Below, in pieces: positions 8,889 to 17,622 of a stretch of 64,000 nucleotides of DNA (its first letter is position 1; each line of letters begins with the position of its first letter). Origin of the DNA: Psychrobacter proteolyticus (GTDB lineage Bacteria; Pseudomonadota; Gammaproteobacteria; Pseudomonadales; Moraxellaceae); the NCBI RefSeq assembly GCF_003350005.1, contig NZ_QLKS01000001.1, positions 911,946 to 975,945 on the forward strand, read 5' to 3'. Made by a program: the position numbers and the translations under genes. The notes beneath the pieces were generated by a model. The model saw nothing but the letters and a program-made list of their open reading frames with translations, searched no databases and was not told the origin of the DNA.

Positions 8889-10205
8889 CTATTTAAGTTT
8901 TTGTGATGCTTTAAGTCGCTGCTGTCGACCTTTCCACCACAGATAGACGCCAGTAACTGACAACACTGTCACAGCCAAACCTACCAGTGCTAAAAATATT
9001 TGATACAGTAAATGGCCGATGCCATGGCCAATATGACCCATATGCAGCGTTGACAGCCATTGGTCTACTTTATTGCCAAAACCGCTTTGATAACCAAAAT
9101 TAACGCGCTCGACCCTGCCAGTTATGGCATCAACCGTAATAGATGATGCGCCGCCTTTTTTACCAATGTCCTTATCTGTTTTAAAGCGCAGCTGCCATTG
9201 ACCTTCATCCTCAATCCAACGTATGCCTAAAAACTCTCGTACTAGCATACCCTTGCTTTGGGCGGCGGTGTTTGCCTGCTCACTTAAATAAGCAATGCTA
9301 TTGGCTTTGTTGACCACATCAACAGCCTCATTGTTTACAGCCTTAAGACTAGTCGCTATTTCTGCACCAGACGCCTGCTCTGCTTTTCTAGGTGGTTTTC
9401 TTGAGCTCTCCTGTCTTTCATCTCTTCCCTCAAGACCTACGACAGCGTGCATCACAGGTTGATAGACCTCTCTTAGGTTAAAACCAACACTAGACCACGC
9501 GATGACAAACAAGATCCCCCAAAGCCATAATCCAAAAGCATGGTGTAGATCATAATTCAATTTAAACATATTACTTTTGGTACGGATTTTCCACGCTGGT
9601 AACCAGCGTTTCAAAAAGGATGCACGTTTTTTAGGCGAGGTTTGGTTCTTTGCTTTTTTCTTAATCGCTCTAGGAAACGTTAAGTAAAAGCCAATAAAGC
9701 AATTAATCGTCCACACGAGCGCAACAATCCCTAGTAGCAATTTTCCAATATCACCCAGTAATAAATCGCGATGTAACCAAAACACTTTCCACATGGTGTT
9801 ATGCCATGCCCACTCATCTCTATCACGAGTACCAATGATATCGCCAGTATAAGGGTGGACATAAACTTGTTGAAACGGTGCTTTTGGTTGGTTTTGGGCG
9901 GCTTTTCCTCGTGCTCTATCTACCGAAAACACGGCTGACCTCTCTGCTGCTATCGAGGTTGGCATACTAGAAAAATTATATTGAGGGTACGCACTGATGA
10001 CCTTGTCATGAAGCTCGGCAATAGGCAGATGTGATGCGTTTTGTTTCTCAACCTGAGCCAGTTTATGGTTGAAAATATCGTCTAGCTCTTCATGAAATGC
10101 CAATAAAGTGCCAGTAATACCAGTAATAATTAAAAAAGCTGCCATGGCAAGCCCAGTATAACGGTGAATCCATAGGCAGGCTTGACGAGGATTGAATGAA
10201 ATCAT
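8889..10205 (-). CDS. PepSY-associated transmembrane protein, iron-island member
   Basis: The 438-residue protein belongs to the PepSY_TM group (PiuB-like), inner-membrane proteins commonly found beside TonB-dependent receptors. Some members are iron-siderophore reductases; the role here is inferred from family and context. Membrane helices occur at residues about 10-35 (IHRYTGLAMAAFLIITGITGTLLAF), 150-180, 205-235 and 395-425. PepSY-type loops lie between them, and several conserved His sit in or near helices (WLHRDLLLG, HHAFGLWLWG, LHMGHIGHGIG). It lies downstream of the receptor gene in the same direction. A hairpin between them could reduce read-through. Confidence 0.8.
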   Translation of the reverse strand: MISFNPRQACLWIHRYTGLAMAAFLIITGITGTLLAFHEELDDIFNHKLAQVEKQNASHLPIAELHDKVISAYPQYNFSSMPTSIAAERSAVFSVDRARGKAAQNQPKAPFQQVYVHPYTGDIIGTRDRDEWAWHNTMWKVFWLHRDLLLGDIGKLLLGIVALVWTINCFIGFYLTFPRAIKKKAKNQTSPKKRASFLKRWLPAWKIRTKSNMFKLNYDLHHAFGLWLWGILFVIAWSSVGFNLREVYQPVMHAVVGLEGRDERQESSRKPPRKAEQASGAEIATSLKAVNNEAVDVVNKANSIAYLSEQANTAAQSKGMLVREFLGIRWIEDEGQWQLRFKTDKDIGKKGGASSITVDAITGRVERVNFGYQSGFGNKVDQWLSTLHMGHIGHGIGHLLYQIFLALVGLAVTVLSVTGVYLWWKGRQQRLKASQKLK

Positions 10206-10298
10206 TAGTCTTAGTTCTTTATCATATGTTGTTTTAGTAGATGCTTATCAGTTGGCACGTCATTGCTGTTATAGCCAATGTAAAAGCTAGTAGGCAAT

Positions 10299-10332
10299 AA
10301 AAAGCCAGCTCCCGTATAAGACAGCTGACTTT
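10299..10332 (-). terminator. Rho-independent-type terminator after the receptor gene
   Basis: Read on the minus strand, AAAGTCAGCT pairs with AGCTGGCTTTTT around a 12-base loop, and the T-run follows the stem. It lies 36 bases after the receptor stop and about 95 bases before the PepSY gene. It may be partial and so allow lower expression of the downstream gene. Confidence 0.6.
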
Positions 10333-10367
10333 ATAAGTACGATTAGACTTAAATTCGATAAGCTAGA

Positions 10368-12455
10368 TTAGAACTGATAAGTTAAAGACGTTTTGATATT
10401 ACGTCCCATCTCAAAATCAGTATAGGCATCATCGATAGAGTTACGTGACGCATGGCTTGCATAAGTCTCATCAAAGATATTGTATACACCTAGCGTGGCC
10501 TTTAGACCTTCGATTTGAGTTGGCGTGTAAGTCATAAAGATATCGTGCACGTCATAGCCTGGTTTTTCGTTGTCATCACCAGCGGTATTCGGTGTCACAT
10601 CGGCGACATAAGTACTGCGCCAGCCAAGCTCGGTCGTATTAGTTGGAGCGTAACCCAAGTTGACCATGTACTTATCGCCAGACTCAGAGCCACTGCCACT
10701 GACAGAAGAGATATTGTAACCTGTATCTTCGCCTTTGCTACGCGCACGAGCATAGCTTAGACCCATGTTGAAGTTATCTGCGCGATAGTCGGCTGATAGC
10801 TCTACACCTTTGATTTTGAAATCTTCGTCATTATTAATGACACCTTGGCAGGCTTCAGGAGCAGCACTTGTACCTAGTTGTCCAGTTGTGCAATTCATGC
10901 CAGTTCTACTACCACCTGCACGTACAAACTCAATATAGTTTTCGATATTGGTTTCAAAGTATTTAGCACTTAATTTTAAAGAGTCATCAGCCATAGTCAG
11001 ACCACGCAGCGTTGTAGCAATACCGACTTCTGCATTGTCACCTTCTTCTGCTTTTAGGTCATTGTTCACATACGTATCAGCGCCATCGGTGTTAAAAATC
11101 GTTTGGCTAAGATCTGGACCATTAAATAACTGAGTATAGCTTGCAAATAGCTGGGTGCGCGGTGCAATCTCATAGCTAGCAGCCAATGCGCCAACGACAT
11201 TGTCATAAGTCTTGCCAGCCGATACATACTCTGGAGACTCATAACGGTCATAACGGACGCCTGGCGTTAAGCTAAGCTTACCCATTTGCCATTGGTCTTC
11301 TAGATACACAGAAGTATTGGTTGCTTCATCGGTGCTCGCATTGCCAAAGTCACGTGTCATCTCAGATTCTTTTTTGTAATACTCAACTCCAGCGATTAAC
11401 TTATGAACCCCTGGCACACCGTTGATGATACTGCTATCAACGATACTGGTGTTTTGTACTTTTGCGCCTGTGGTTTTAACTTCTGCATCAAACTCAAACC
11501 CAGGTTCGCCATCAGAGTTACGCAAAATCTGCGTGCTGGTCTGATATACATTGGCGTCTACATTAACCAATTGGTTGGCAGGACTGTATGCGTAGTCAAG
11601 CGCATAGGTATCGCGTTTGACTTCCTGCGGAATAATTGGGTTCCAGCCACCAGCAGGAAAATCTGGACGTAATGGGAACTTGCCTTTGTTTTCGGTACGG
11701 CTAAAGCTAGCGCCTACATGATGATCACTACCGACATAAGCACCAGCTTTCAATAGGATGTTTTCGCCTTCGCTGTCTTCCGTTTGGATTTTACGGCCTT
11801 TACCGTCTTCACCAGCGTCCGCATTGCGTTTGCCATAATAAGCCAGCAAATCAACATTTTCTGTTGGCGCACCATACACAGTGGCAGAAGTTAGCAGTTC
11901 ATCATTGTTACTAGCATAACCTGTATGCAGCTTAGCACCTACCTTTTGACCTGGCTTAAGTAAATCTGCCGCGTCGACTGTCTCAAAAGCAACCGCACCA
12001 CCGATAGCATCATTGCCTAGCGTCACTGAGTTATTACCGACTGATACCTCTGCTTGTTTTAGCAGATCTGGATCAATAGTGACGTCACCCATATGGTAGA
12101 ACAACGCGCCTTCTTGACGTGCGCCATCAATCGTGACTTTTAGATTGGTATCGTCAAGACCACGTACACGAATACGTTGGTTGACTGATGAGGTACCACC
12201 CACGCTTACCCCTGGCACAACGTCCAGAAAATCGCTCAAATGGCTGGCTTGTGCAGCTGGGGTGTAGTCATCTATGTAGACAGAGTCTTCTTGTACAGCG
12301 TCACGTACTGAGCTATTTGCTGTTACAGTGATAGTCTGTAATGTCGTGTTTGGCATATCTGCTGCCGTTGCAGCGCTGGCAGCTTGCGTCCACAATACAG
12401 CGGCGACACCGATAGACAATACTGTCAATTGACTAGATAACTTTACTTCGCGCAT
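10368..12455 (-). CDS. TonB-dependent outer-membrane receptor
   Basis: The product (about 695 residues) is an outer-membrane beta-barrel receptor for an iron compound, energised by TonB. It has a signal peptide ending ASA, a TonB box-like strand (LQTITVTA), a plug domain (residues about 50-160) and a 22-strand barrel that ends in a C-terminal Phe (KTSLTYQF). The plug segment RVRGLDDTNLKVTIDGARQ and the nearby IDPDLLKQAEVSVG and AIGGAVAFETVDAADLL resemble the haemoglobin/transferrin/lactoferrin receptor subfamily. The neighbouring ABC genes point instead to a siderophore, so the ligand is open. The start is ATG at 12455; an upstream in-frame GTG at 12470 is an alternative. A Fur-box-like sequence lies upstream. 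Confidence 0.88.
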   Translation of the reverse strand: MREVKLSSQLTVLSIGVAAVLWTQAASAATAADMPNTTLQTITVTANSSVRDAVQEDSVYIDDYTPAAQASHLSDFLDVVPGVSVGGTSSVNQRIRVRGLDDTNLKVTIDGARQEGALFYHMGDVTIDPDLLKQAEVSVGNNSVTLGNDAIGGAVAFETVDAADLLKPGQKVGAKLHTGYASNNDELLTSATVYGAPTENVDLLAYYGKRNADAGEDGKGRKIQTEDSEGENILLKAGAYVGSDHHVGASFSRTENKGKFPLRPDFPAGGWNPIIPQEVKRDTYALDYAYSPANQLVNVDANVYQTSTQILRNSDGEPGFEFDAEVKTTGAKVQNTSIVDSSIINGVPGVHKLIAGVEYYKKESEMTRDFGNASTDEATNTSVYLEDQWQMGKLSLTPGVRYDRYESPEYVSAGKTYDNVVGALAASYEIAPRTQLFASYTQLFNGPDLSQTIFNTDGADTYVNNDLKAEEGDNAEVGIATTLRGLTMADDSLKLSAKYFETNIENYIEFVRAGGSRTGMNCTTGQLGTSAAPEACQGVINNDEDFKIKGVELSADYRADNFNMGLSYARARSKGEDTGYNISSVSGSGSESGDKYMVNLGYAPTNTTELGWRSTYVADVTPNTAGDDNEKPGYDVHDIFMTYTPTQIEGLKATLGVYNIFDETYASHASRNSIDDAYTDFEMGRNIKTSLTYQF

Positions 12456-12606
12456 AACACATTTACTCACTTTGTTTACTGTCAGAAATTAGAATTTTTA
12501 GAATTATTTTTAAGGGCTATCATCGAAAAAACCCTTAAAATAGTGCCTACCAGAAGATTAAATACCTTAAAAACACATAACTCATCATGCGAATAACATG
12601 ATTAAT

Positions 12607-12625
12607 GTTAATGATAATTATTTGC
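12607..12625. promoter_or_regulatory. Fur-box-like sequence upstream of the receptor gene
   Basis: The stretch includes AATGATAATTATTT, which matches the repeated NAT(A/T)AT hexamers of a Fur box but is less symmetrical than the sites at 4110 and 4308. It is in the interval between the receptor gene and trpR, about 150 bases from the receptor start. The rest of this interval (12471-12892) is AT-rich, with only the two TrpR-like motifs noted elsewhere. Confidence 0.5.
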
Positions 12626-12870
12626 GTTTAAATAATGAGAGGCATAATAACGAAGTATTAACACTTTGGCAATAATTAATATAATAAATTCTCAATTTTA
12701 TCTCTTAATATGCTGAGAGAGCATAAGAATGCTTCTGTACTAGCGGTAAATATAACATTCAATATAATTCTGGCTATGTATTAAGGCTATATGTGGTCAG
12801 GCATAGAGATTCATCACGTCCATAGTAGTCTGCTATTAACTTAGCTCATCACTTGTTTTTCTTGTACTAC

Positions 12871-12889
12871 TGTACTAGAATACTGAAAC
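12871..12889. promoter_or_regulatory. Possible TrpR operator in front of trpR
   Basis: TGTACTAGAATACTGAAAC matches the known E. coli trp operator (TGTACTAGTTAACTAGTAC) at 13 of 19 positions, including the whole first half-site. It lies about 70 bases upstream of the inferred trpR start, where autoregulation would act. A second TGTACTAG occurs at 12736-12743. The evidence is by eye only. Confidence 0.35.
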
Positions 12890-12958
12890 AAGATGCTTCT
12901 CAGCGAAAAATCGCTCAACAAGCGACCTATCTATTTTCTTTGGCTAAGATTACCTATT

Positions 12959-13234
12959 ATGACTACCGATCCTTATCAGAGCTTAGTGAAACATTTGACC
13001 AACTGTACTGATAGCGCAGATATCGAAAAGCTGCTCAGTGCCCTGCTGACCGATAAAGAACAGCATGACATTGCCAATCGTATTCGCATTTTTGACTTGC
13101 TAGATCGTGGTATCACCCAGCGTGATATCTCTGAGCAGCTAGGTGTTGGTATCGCCACTGTCTCTCGCGGTGCCAAGGCCAAGCAAAGCCATGATGTCAG
13201 CGCGTTACTGGCCACTCATAGAGACTGCTCTTAG
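12959..13234 (+). CDS. trpR: Trp operon repressor
   Basis: TrpR binds tryptophan and represses trp genes. The product from ATG 12959 has 91 residues, close to but shorter than E. coli TrpR (108). It shows the family core: LLTDKEQHDIANRIRIFDLLDRG, then the helix-turn-helix QRDISEQLGVGIATVSRGAK, equivalent to the operator-reading region of TrpR. I prefer 12959 to the longer frame from 12893, since the extra 22 residues are not typical of the family. It is directly upstream of trpE in the same direction, which supports the assignment. Confidence 0.85.
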   Translation: MTTDPYQSLVKHLTNCTDSADIEKLLSALLTDKEQHDIANRIRIFDLLDRGITQRDISEQLGVGIATVSRGAKAKQSHDVSALLATHRDCS

Positions 13235-13278
13235 CCTCTAACGACGATACTATCTAGCTTTTTACTGACGAAACTTAT

Positions 13279-13306
13279 ACTTATTAATCGACACTTATTA
13301 ATCAAC
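13279..13306. repeat. Two 14-bp direct repeats upstream of trpE
   Basis: ACTTATTAATCGAC (13279-13292) is followed at once by ACTTATTAATCAAC (13293-13306), differing at one base. It lies in the 100-bp trpR-trpE gap. Role unknown. Confidence 0.5.
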
Positions 13307-13334
13307 ACACATTTGAACCATTTCGGACTTTGTT

Positions 13335-14753
13335 ATGACCTCTAGTACTCGCACACAGACCAAACCTGCTCCTATCGATATTCCGAGCAAACCACAACGT
13401 ATCAAACTGACGCAAGATATCGATTTTTTTGCATTATTCAAACGTATCGAAAGCGCTTTTGATACCTGTTATTTACTCGAATCATTGGGCGAAGACAGCC
13501 ATATCTCGCGCCATCATGCGATTGGCTTTGACCCTGTGACGACTATCGCCGCATTAGACCGCAACACGCTTGCGATTACCGCCAATAAAACTGCTGAGAC
13601 AAGCCGTTATCAAACCGATAACCCTTATCAGTTGCTGCGCGACATAACGCCGCAGCATGTTATTGCTCGCGATCAAAGCGGTGGTCTGGTCGGGTATTTG
13701 GGCTATGACTGCGTGAATTTCTTTGAACCTAGCCTCAATGCAAAAGCCAGCGAAGACTTTGAACCCTTTAAGTTTGGCGTGTATCTAGATGGATTGACGC
13801 TAGATAAGATGACTGGGGAAATCTTCTACTTTTATTACCCAACTGCTCAGCAAGAAAACCGTATCGAGCAAATCAAAGCCCTACTCGATGAGCCAACGCC
13901 TAGCTATGAAGCGCCTAAAGTTGAATTTTTAGGTGACGGTATGAGCCAAGAGGAGCATGCCAATGTCGTCATGCAAGTCAAAGAAGACATCATCGCTGGG
14001 CGTATTTTTCAGTGTGAGGTTGGGTTTAAATCTAAATACAGTATTGCCGGTGACAAAATGCCGATTTATGAAAAGCTGCGTGCCGTTAACCCATCACCGC
14101 ATATGTATTTTATGAAATTTGCGCAGCAGTGCATCATTGGTGCTTCTCCTGAGCTGTTATTCCGCTTGCGTCAAGGTGAAATGGAAACCTATCCGCTAGC
14201 AGGGACTGCCAAGCGCGGTGCAGATGTAATCGAAGATCGTAAGCTTGCCCGCGCCTTGCTCAACGATGACAAAGAGATTGCCGAGCATAATATGTTGGTC
14301 GATTTGCATCGCAATGATATTGGCCGTGTGGCACGATTTGGTACGGTAAAAGTACGTAGTTTGATGGATATTAAACGCTTCTCTCACGTACAGCATATCT
14401 CTTCTGAAATCGTTGGTATCCTGCATCCTAACGAAGACATGTTTAGTGCGCTTGCCAGCAACTTCCCTGCTGGTACGCTATCAGGCGCACCTAAAGTAGA
14501 AGCCATTAAGGTGATCAATGAGCTAGAGCCAGATGGTCGCGGTGCTTATGGCGGTGCATTAGGCTCGTTCAATTTTAATGGTGATTGTATCTTTGCCATT
14601 CCTATTCGTAGCCTGTTTATCAGCGGCGAGTCAGCCTACGCGCAAACGTGCGGCGGCAATGTCTATGACTCAAACCCAGCAGATGAATACTTAGAGATTC
14701 AGCGTAAACTGTCGGCGATGAAAGTCGTGTTAGATAGCTTTATGCAATCATAA
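13335..14753 (+). CDS. trpE: Anthranilate synthase component I
   Basis: TrpE converts chorismate to anthranilate, using ammonia supplied by TrpG, in the first step of tryptophan synthesis. The 472-residue protein has the N-terminal anthranilate synthase domain and the C-terminal chorismate-binding domain. Typical segments in the latter are GRIFQCEVGFKSKY, AGTAKRGAD, LVDLHRNDIGRVARFG, HISSEIVGIL and FPAGTLSGAPKVEA. It could in principle be PabB, but TrpR upstream and the adjacent glutamine amidotransferase argue for TrpE. The N-terminal region lacks an obvious LLES-type feedback motif in the standard position, although YLLESLG is present at about residue 48. Confidence 0.85.
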   Translation: MTSSTRTQTKPAPIDIPSKPQRIKLTQDIDFFALFKRIESAFDTCYLLESLGEDSHISRHHAIGFDPVTTIAALDRNTLAITANKTAETSRYQTDNPYQLLRDITPQHVIARDQSGGLVGYLGYDCVNFFEPSLNAKASEDFEPFKFGVYLDGLTLDKMTGEIFYFYYPTAQQENRIEQIKALLDEPTPSYEAPKVEFLGDGMSQEEHANVVMQVKEDIIAGRIFQCEVGFKSKYSIAGDKMPIYEKLRAVNPSPHMYFMKFAQQCIIGASPELLFRLRQGEMETYPLAGTAKRGADVIEDRKLARALLNDDKEIAEHNMLVDLHRNDIGRVARFGTVKVRSLMDIKRFSHVQHISSEIVGILHPNEDMFSALASNFPAGTLSGAPKVEAIKVINELEPDGRGAYGGALGSFNFNGDCIFAIPIRSLFISGESAYAQTCGGNVYDSNPADEYLEIQRKLSAMKVVLDSFMQS

Positions 14754-14825
14754 TTGCTACCAGGAGTACTGCATACATTGACCATATTTTACCTAGCACT
14801 ATTTTTATAAAAGAGTTTATGACCC

Positions 14826-15473
14826 ATGAATGTTTTAATTATCGATAACTACGACTCGTTTACCTTTAATCTTTACCAGTATGTGGGCGAGATTTTGCAA
14901 ACCTTAGACAGTGATGAAGAAGCCAGCGTCATCGTTAAACGCAATAACGAAATAACCTTAGCAGATGTGCAAGCAATGAATCTTGATAGAATTATCATTT
15001 CACCTGGTCCTGGCTCCCCTGATGATCCAGCGTACTTTGGTATCTGTAGCGAGGTCATTGAGACACTGGGCAAAACTGTGCCGCTATTAGGTGTCTGCTT
15101 GGGTATGCAAGGCATTGCTCATGTGTTTGGTGGTGACGTGGTACGCGCCAGTGTGCCGATGCATGGCAAGGTCTCATCAATTCGCCATGATAATTCAGGT
15201 ATCTATCAAGGCTTACCACAAGAGCTTGAGATCATGCGCTATCACTCACTGGTGGTAAAAGCCGACACCATCCCAAGCTGTCTGACAATTACCTCGGTAG
15301 TCGCTAATGACAACCGTGCTGAATTGAGCTTTGCTGAGTCAGCATTGACTGGTGATGAGATTATGGGACTGGCGCACAAAGAGTACCCAATCCAAGGCGT
15401 ACAGTTTCATCCTGAGTCGTTTGCCACTGAAGGTGCTAAGCGTTTGCTGAGTAACTTTTTATTGCAGGTGTAA
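14826..15473 (+). CDS. trpG: Anthranilate synthase component II, glutamine amidotransferase
   Basis: This 215-residue class I amidotransferase supplies ammonia from glutamine to TrpE, and may also serve PabB. It has the start motif IIDNYDSFTFNLYQY, the oxyanion/loop motif SPGPGSPDDPA, the nucleophile Cys in LLGVCLGMQGI, and the His-Glu pair in GVQFHPESF. The catalytic triad Cys-His-Glu is therefore complete. It lies 72 bases after trpE. trpD and trpC do not follow in the window; the next gene is an unrelated secreted protein only 6 bases downstream. Confidence 0.9.
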   Translation: MNVLIIDNYDSFTFNLYQYVGEILQTLDSDEEASVIVKRNNEITLADVQAMNLDRIIISPGPGSPDDPAYFGICSEVIETLGKTVPLLGVCLGMQGIAHVFGGDVVRASVPMHGKVSSIRHDNSGIYQGLPQELEIMRYHSLVVKADTIPSCLTITSVVANDNRAELSFAESALTGDEIMGLAHKEYPIQGVQFHPESFATEGAKRLLSNFLLQV

Positions 15474-15479
15474 ACCTAT

Positions 15480-16226
15480 ATGTCCGTCTCCATGTCTAGC
15501 TCAAGCCTAAATACATCCAGCTTACTCGGACGTACTGCGTTGCTCTTGAGCTTAACGCTAATGACATCTGTCAGTTCGGCTGTAGCTCCTGTACAGGCAA
15601 ACTTTACAATGGGCATGGACATCCAAGGTCAACGTCTTAACCTTTATGAGAGCTGTGCAGAAGGAAGCGTTACTTGCAACAATATGCTGCTAGTCGCTCC
15701 CGATTTAGGACGACTATTACAGACAACACCAGAACCCAGTAAGTCGCCCTATGCTGTCAAATACTACTCTGCGCAAACCAAGCATAGTTTATGTAAAGAT
15801 GGCGCGACCCCGTGTCGATTTCAGGGTTATACCTTTGAAGGCGAAGATTTTGATGGGTTTATAGATACCTCGAACCATGAGATATCTATAACAAGTAAAT
15901 GGACAGTCGATACCTATAGTGCCACCTACAAAGAAAATGCGACTTATCTGCCATTAGCATCACAAGCTGCTCTGATTGATCAGATATATAACACGTCTGA
16001 TAAAGCATTGAATGAAAGCTACAGAGTAACGCGAAATGAATTCAGACGCTTGTACGGTGAGGATATGGCGGCTGATCTTAAAAAAGAGCAGACTCAGTGG
16101 ATAAAACAGCGCTCAAAAAATTGTGGAGCTGATACGGATCATCTACCAAGAACCCAAGTGGAAAAAGTGTGCTTTGTTCAGCGAAATGCTCTCCGAGAGC
16201 AAACATTCTTTTTATGGATTGATTAA
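15480..16226 (+). CDS. Secreted protein with LprI-like C-terminal domain
   Basis: The 248-residue product has a probable signal peptide (residues about 1-40, cleaved near PVQA) and is likely periplasmic. The C-terminal segment (from about residue 165) resembles the lysozyme-inhibitor LprI/DUF1311 pattern: a Leu-rich helix, WIKQRSKNC, then a second Cys in KVCFVQRNALR. The middle portion (LVAPDLGRLLQTTP and CRFQGYTFEGEDF) has two Cys (CKDGATPC) that could form a disulfide. Lysozyme inhibition is a family-level suggestion only. It follows trpG by 6 bases, so co-transcription is likely, although no tryptophan-related role is evident. Confidence 0.6.
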   Translation: MSVSMSSSSLNTSSLLGRTALLLSLTLMTSVSSAVAPVQANFTMGMDIQGQRLNLYESCAEGSVTCNNMLLVAPDLGRLLQTTPEPSKSPYAVKYYSAQTKHSLCKDGATPCRFQGYTFEGEDFDGFIDTSNHEISITSKWTVDTYSATYKENATYLPLASQAALIDQIYNTSDKALNESYRVTRNEFRRLYGEDMAADLKKEQTQWIKQRSKNCGADTDHLPRTQVEKVCFVQRNALREQTFFLWID

Positions 16227-16313
16227 CAAAGACTATAGAAGTAAAAAATGGTGCGAACACAAATATGATATGAGTTAATGATTCGATATTGTTTAAGTTA
16301 TTTAGCAAACGCT

Positions 16314-16374
16314 AGCCATTTTTTAGCCATTTTTTAGCCATTTTTTAGCCATTGGAATAGCTATTGGAATAGCT
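16314..16374. repeat. Adjacent 11-bp and 12-bp tandem repeats
   Basis: The unit AGCCATTTTTT occurs at 16314, 16325 and 16336, with a truncated fourth at 16347. It runs straight into two copies of ATTGGAATAGCT (16351-16362 and 16363-16374). The array lies in the 330-bp gap between the LprI-like gene and the EamA transporter gene. Slippage-prone arrays like this can vary in length. Nothing else recognisable is in that gap. Confidence 0.75.
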
Positions 16375-16558
16375 ATTGATTGAATTTAGCACACGACCTA
16401 GTAGCCACTTATTATCTTTTAGTGATAGACTCAAAAGAATAAACAAAAGACAGCCTTTAATCAGGTTGTCTTTTCTTATTTCAGTATTGCTTGGAGAGAT
16501 TGTATCAATAGCAATCTTACAACACTTTGTGTCACTTAGCTCGTAAGAAGAAAACAGT

Positions 16559-17512
16559 ATGGCAAACATCGACAACGGAATGGCGACCCACTCGCATCAA
16601 TCATGGCTAGGCACCATTCAAATCATTACGGCTGCTATTTGCTGGGGCACGTTGGGTATATTCTCGACTTACCTAAACCAAATTGGATTTAGTGGATGGC
16701 AAGTAACGATATTACGTATCGTCACGGCGGCCTTTATCATTTTAGCCATGCTACCAAAACTGTGGCCACACCTTATCAAATTACAGCCAAAACAATGGCT
16801 CGGACTGGCGATGCAGTCGTTGATAGGTGTCCTTGGCATGTCGGTCTGCTATTTTTTTGCGGTCAGCTACGTTGGTGCTGGCCCTACCGTGGCCTTACTC
16901 TATACCGCGCCCGTATTTAGCTTATTGTTCTCAAAATTCTTACTGAGCGAGTCCATCACTCGTAAATCAGTGTTGCTAGCACTAATGGCGGTGTTTGGCG
17001 TTGGCTTAACGATGCTAGGTGAGCAAGCAAAAGTTAACTGGGGAATTTTACTCGGTCTATCAGCAGGGATGTGTTATTCGTTATATGGCGTATTGGGCAA
17101 GCGCGCGATGCATTACGCTCACCCTGCCCCTTTGGTGTTTTTCACTTCCATTATCATTAGTGCTGGCGTACTACTGCTCTTGCCTGAGACCTATAACACT
17201 TATGAGCAGCTATTAGATCTCCCTTTAATGACTTGGGGCTATGTTTTGGGATTGTCATTATTGGGGACCGTCGTGCCATTTGGGCTATATATGAAGGCAT
17301 TAGAGAAACTGCCTGCCACTCGTGCATCGGTATTTACGATTTTTGAGCCATTGACTGCTATCGCCCTTGCAATGTTATTACTACATCAATCTTTGTCTTG
17401 GATTCAGTATTTGGGCGTGGCGCTTATCTTACTGGCGGCTTTATTAAATGCTGTATTAAATGGTACTGCTACTCGCGTACCTCGCTGGTTAAAGCAACGA
17501 CAAAAGACTTAG
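16559..17512 (+). CDS. EamA/DMT superfamily transporter
   Basis: The 317-residue protein is an inner-membrane drug/metabolite transporter with ten predicted helices in two EamA repeats of five. The first repeat opens with IITAAICWGTLGIFSTYL, where the Trp-Gly pair is typical of the family, and the second with GILLGLSAGMCYSLYGVLGKRAM. The end is basic (RVPRWLKQRQK). The substrate cannot be read from sequence; family members export amino acids or metabolites or import sugars and purines. It is a single gene ending at a strong symmetrical terminator. Confidence 0.82.
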   Translation: MANIDNGMATHSHQSWLGTIQIITAAICWGTLGIFSTYLNQIGFSGWQVTILRIVTAAFIILAMLPKLWPHLIKLQPKQWLGLAMQSLIGVLGMSVCYFFAVSYVGAGPTVALLYTAPVFSLLFSKFLLSESITRKSVLLALMAVFGVGLTMLGEQAKVNWGILLGLSAGMCYSLYGVLGKRAMHYAHPAPLVFFTSIIISAGVLLLLPETYNTYEQLLDLPLMTWGYVLGLSLLGTVVPFGLYMKALEKLPATRASVFTIFEPLTAIALAMLLLHQSLSWIQYLGVALILLAALLNAVLNGTATRVPRWLKQRQKT

Positions 17513-17550
17513 TCTTACTATCTATTCATTTGAAATACGTCCTATTTATT

Positions 17551-17602
17551 GCGATAAAAAAAGCCCCAACCATTACATCATGATTGGGGCTTTTTTTATC
17601 GC
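17551..17602. terminator. Bidirectional rho-independent terminator
   Basis: Perfect 19-base arms at 17551-17569 and 17584-17602 share the GC core AGCCCCAA/TTGGGGCT. The core is flanked by A-runs on the left and T-runs on the right, so it terminates both the EamA gene (plus) and the convergent ABC ATPase gene (minus). Confidence 0.9.
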
Positions 17603-17622
17603 TTACGCAAAAACAAACGTTT

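Noticed and set aside
16345..16575. Minus-strand 76-codon frame over the tandem repeat
   Set aside because: It translates the repeat array itself (SINSYSNSYSNG) and overlaps the EamA start; no support as a gene.
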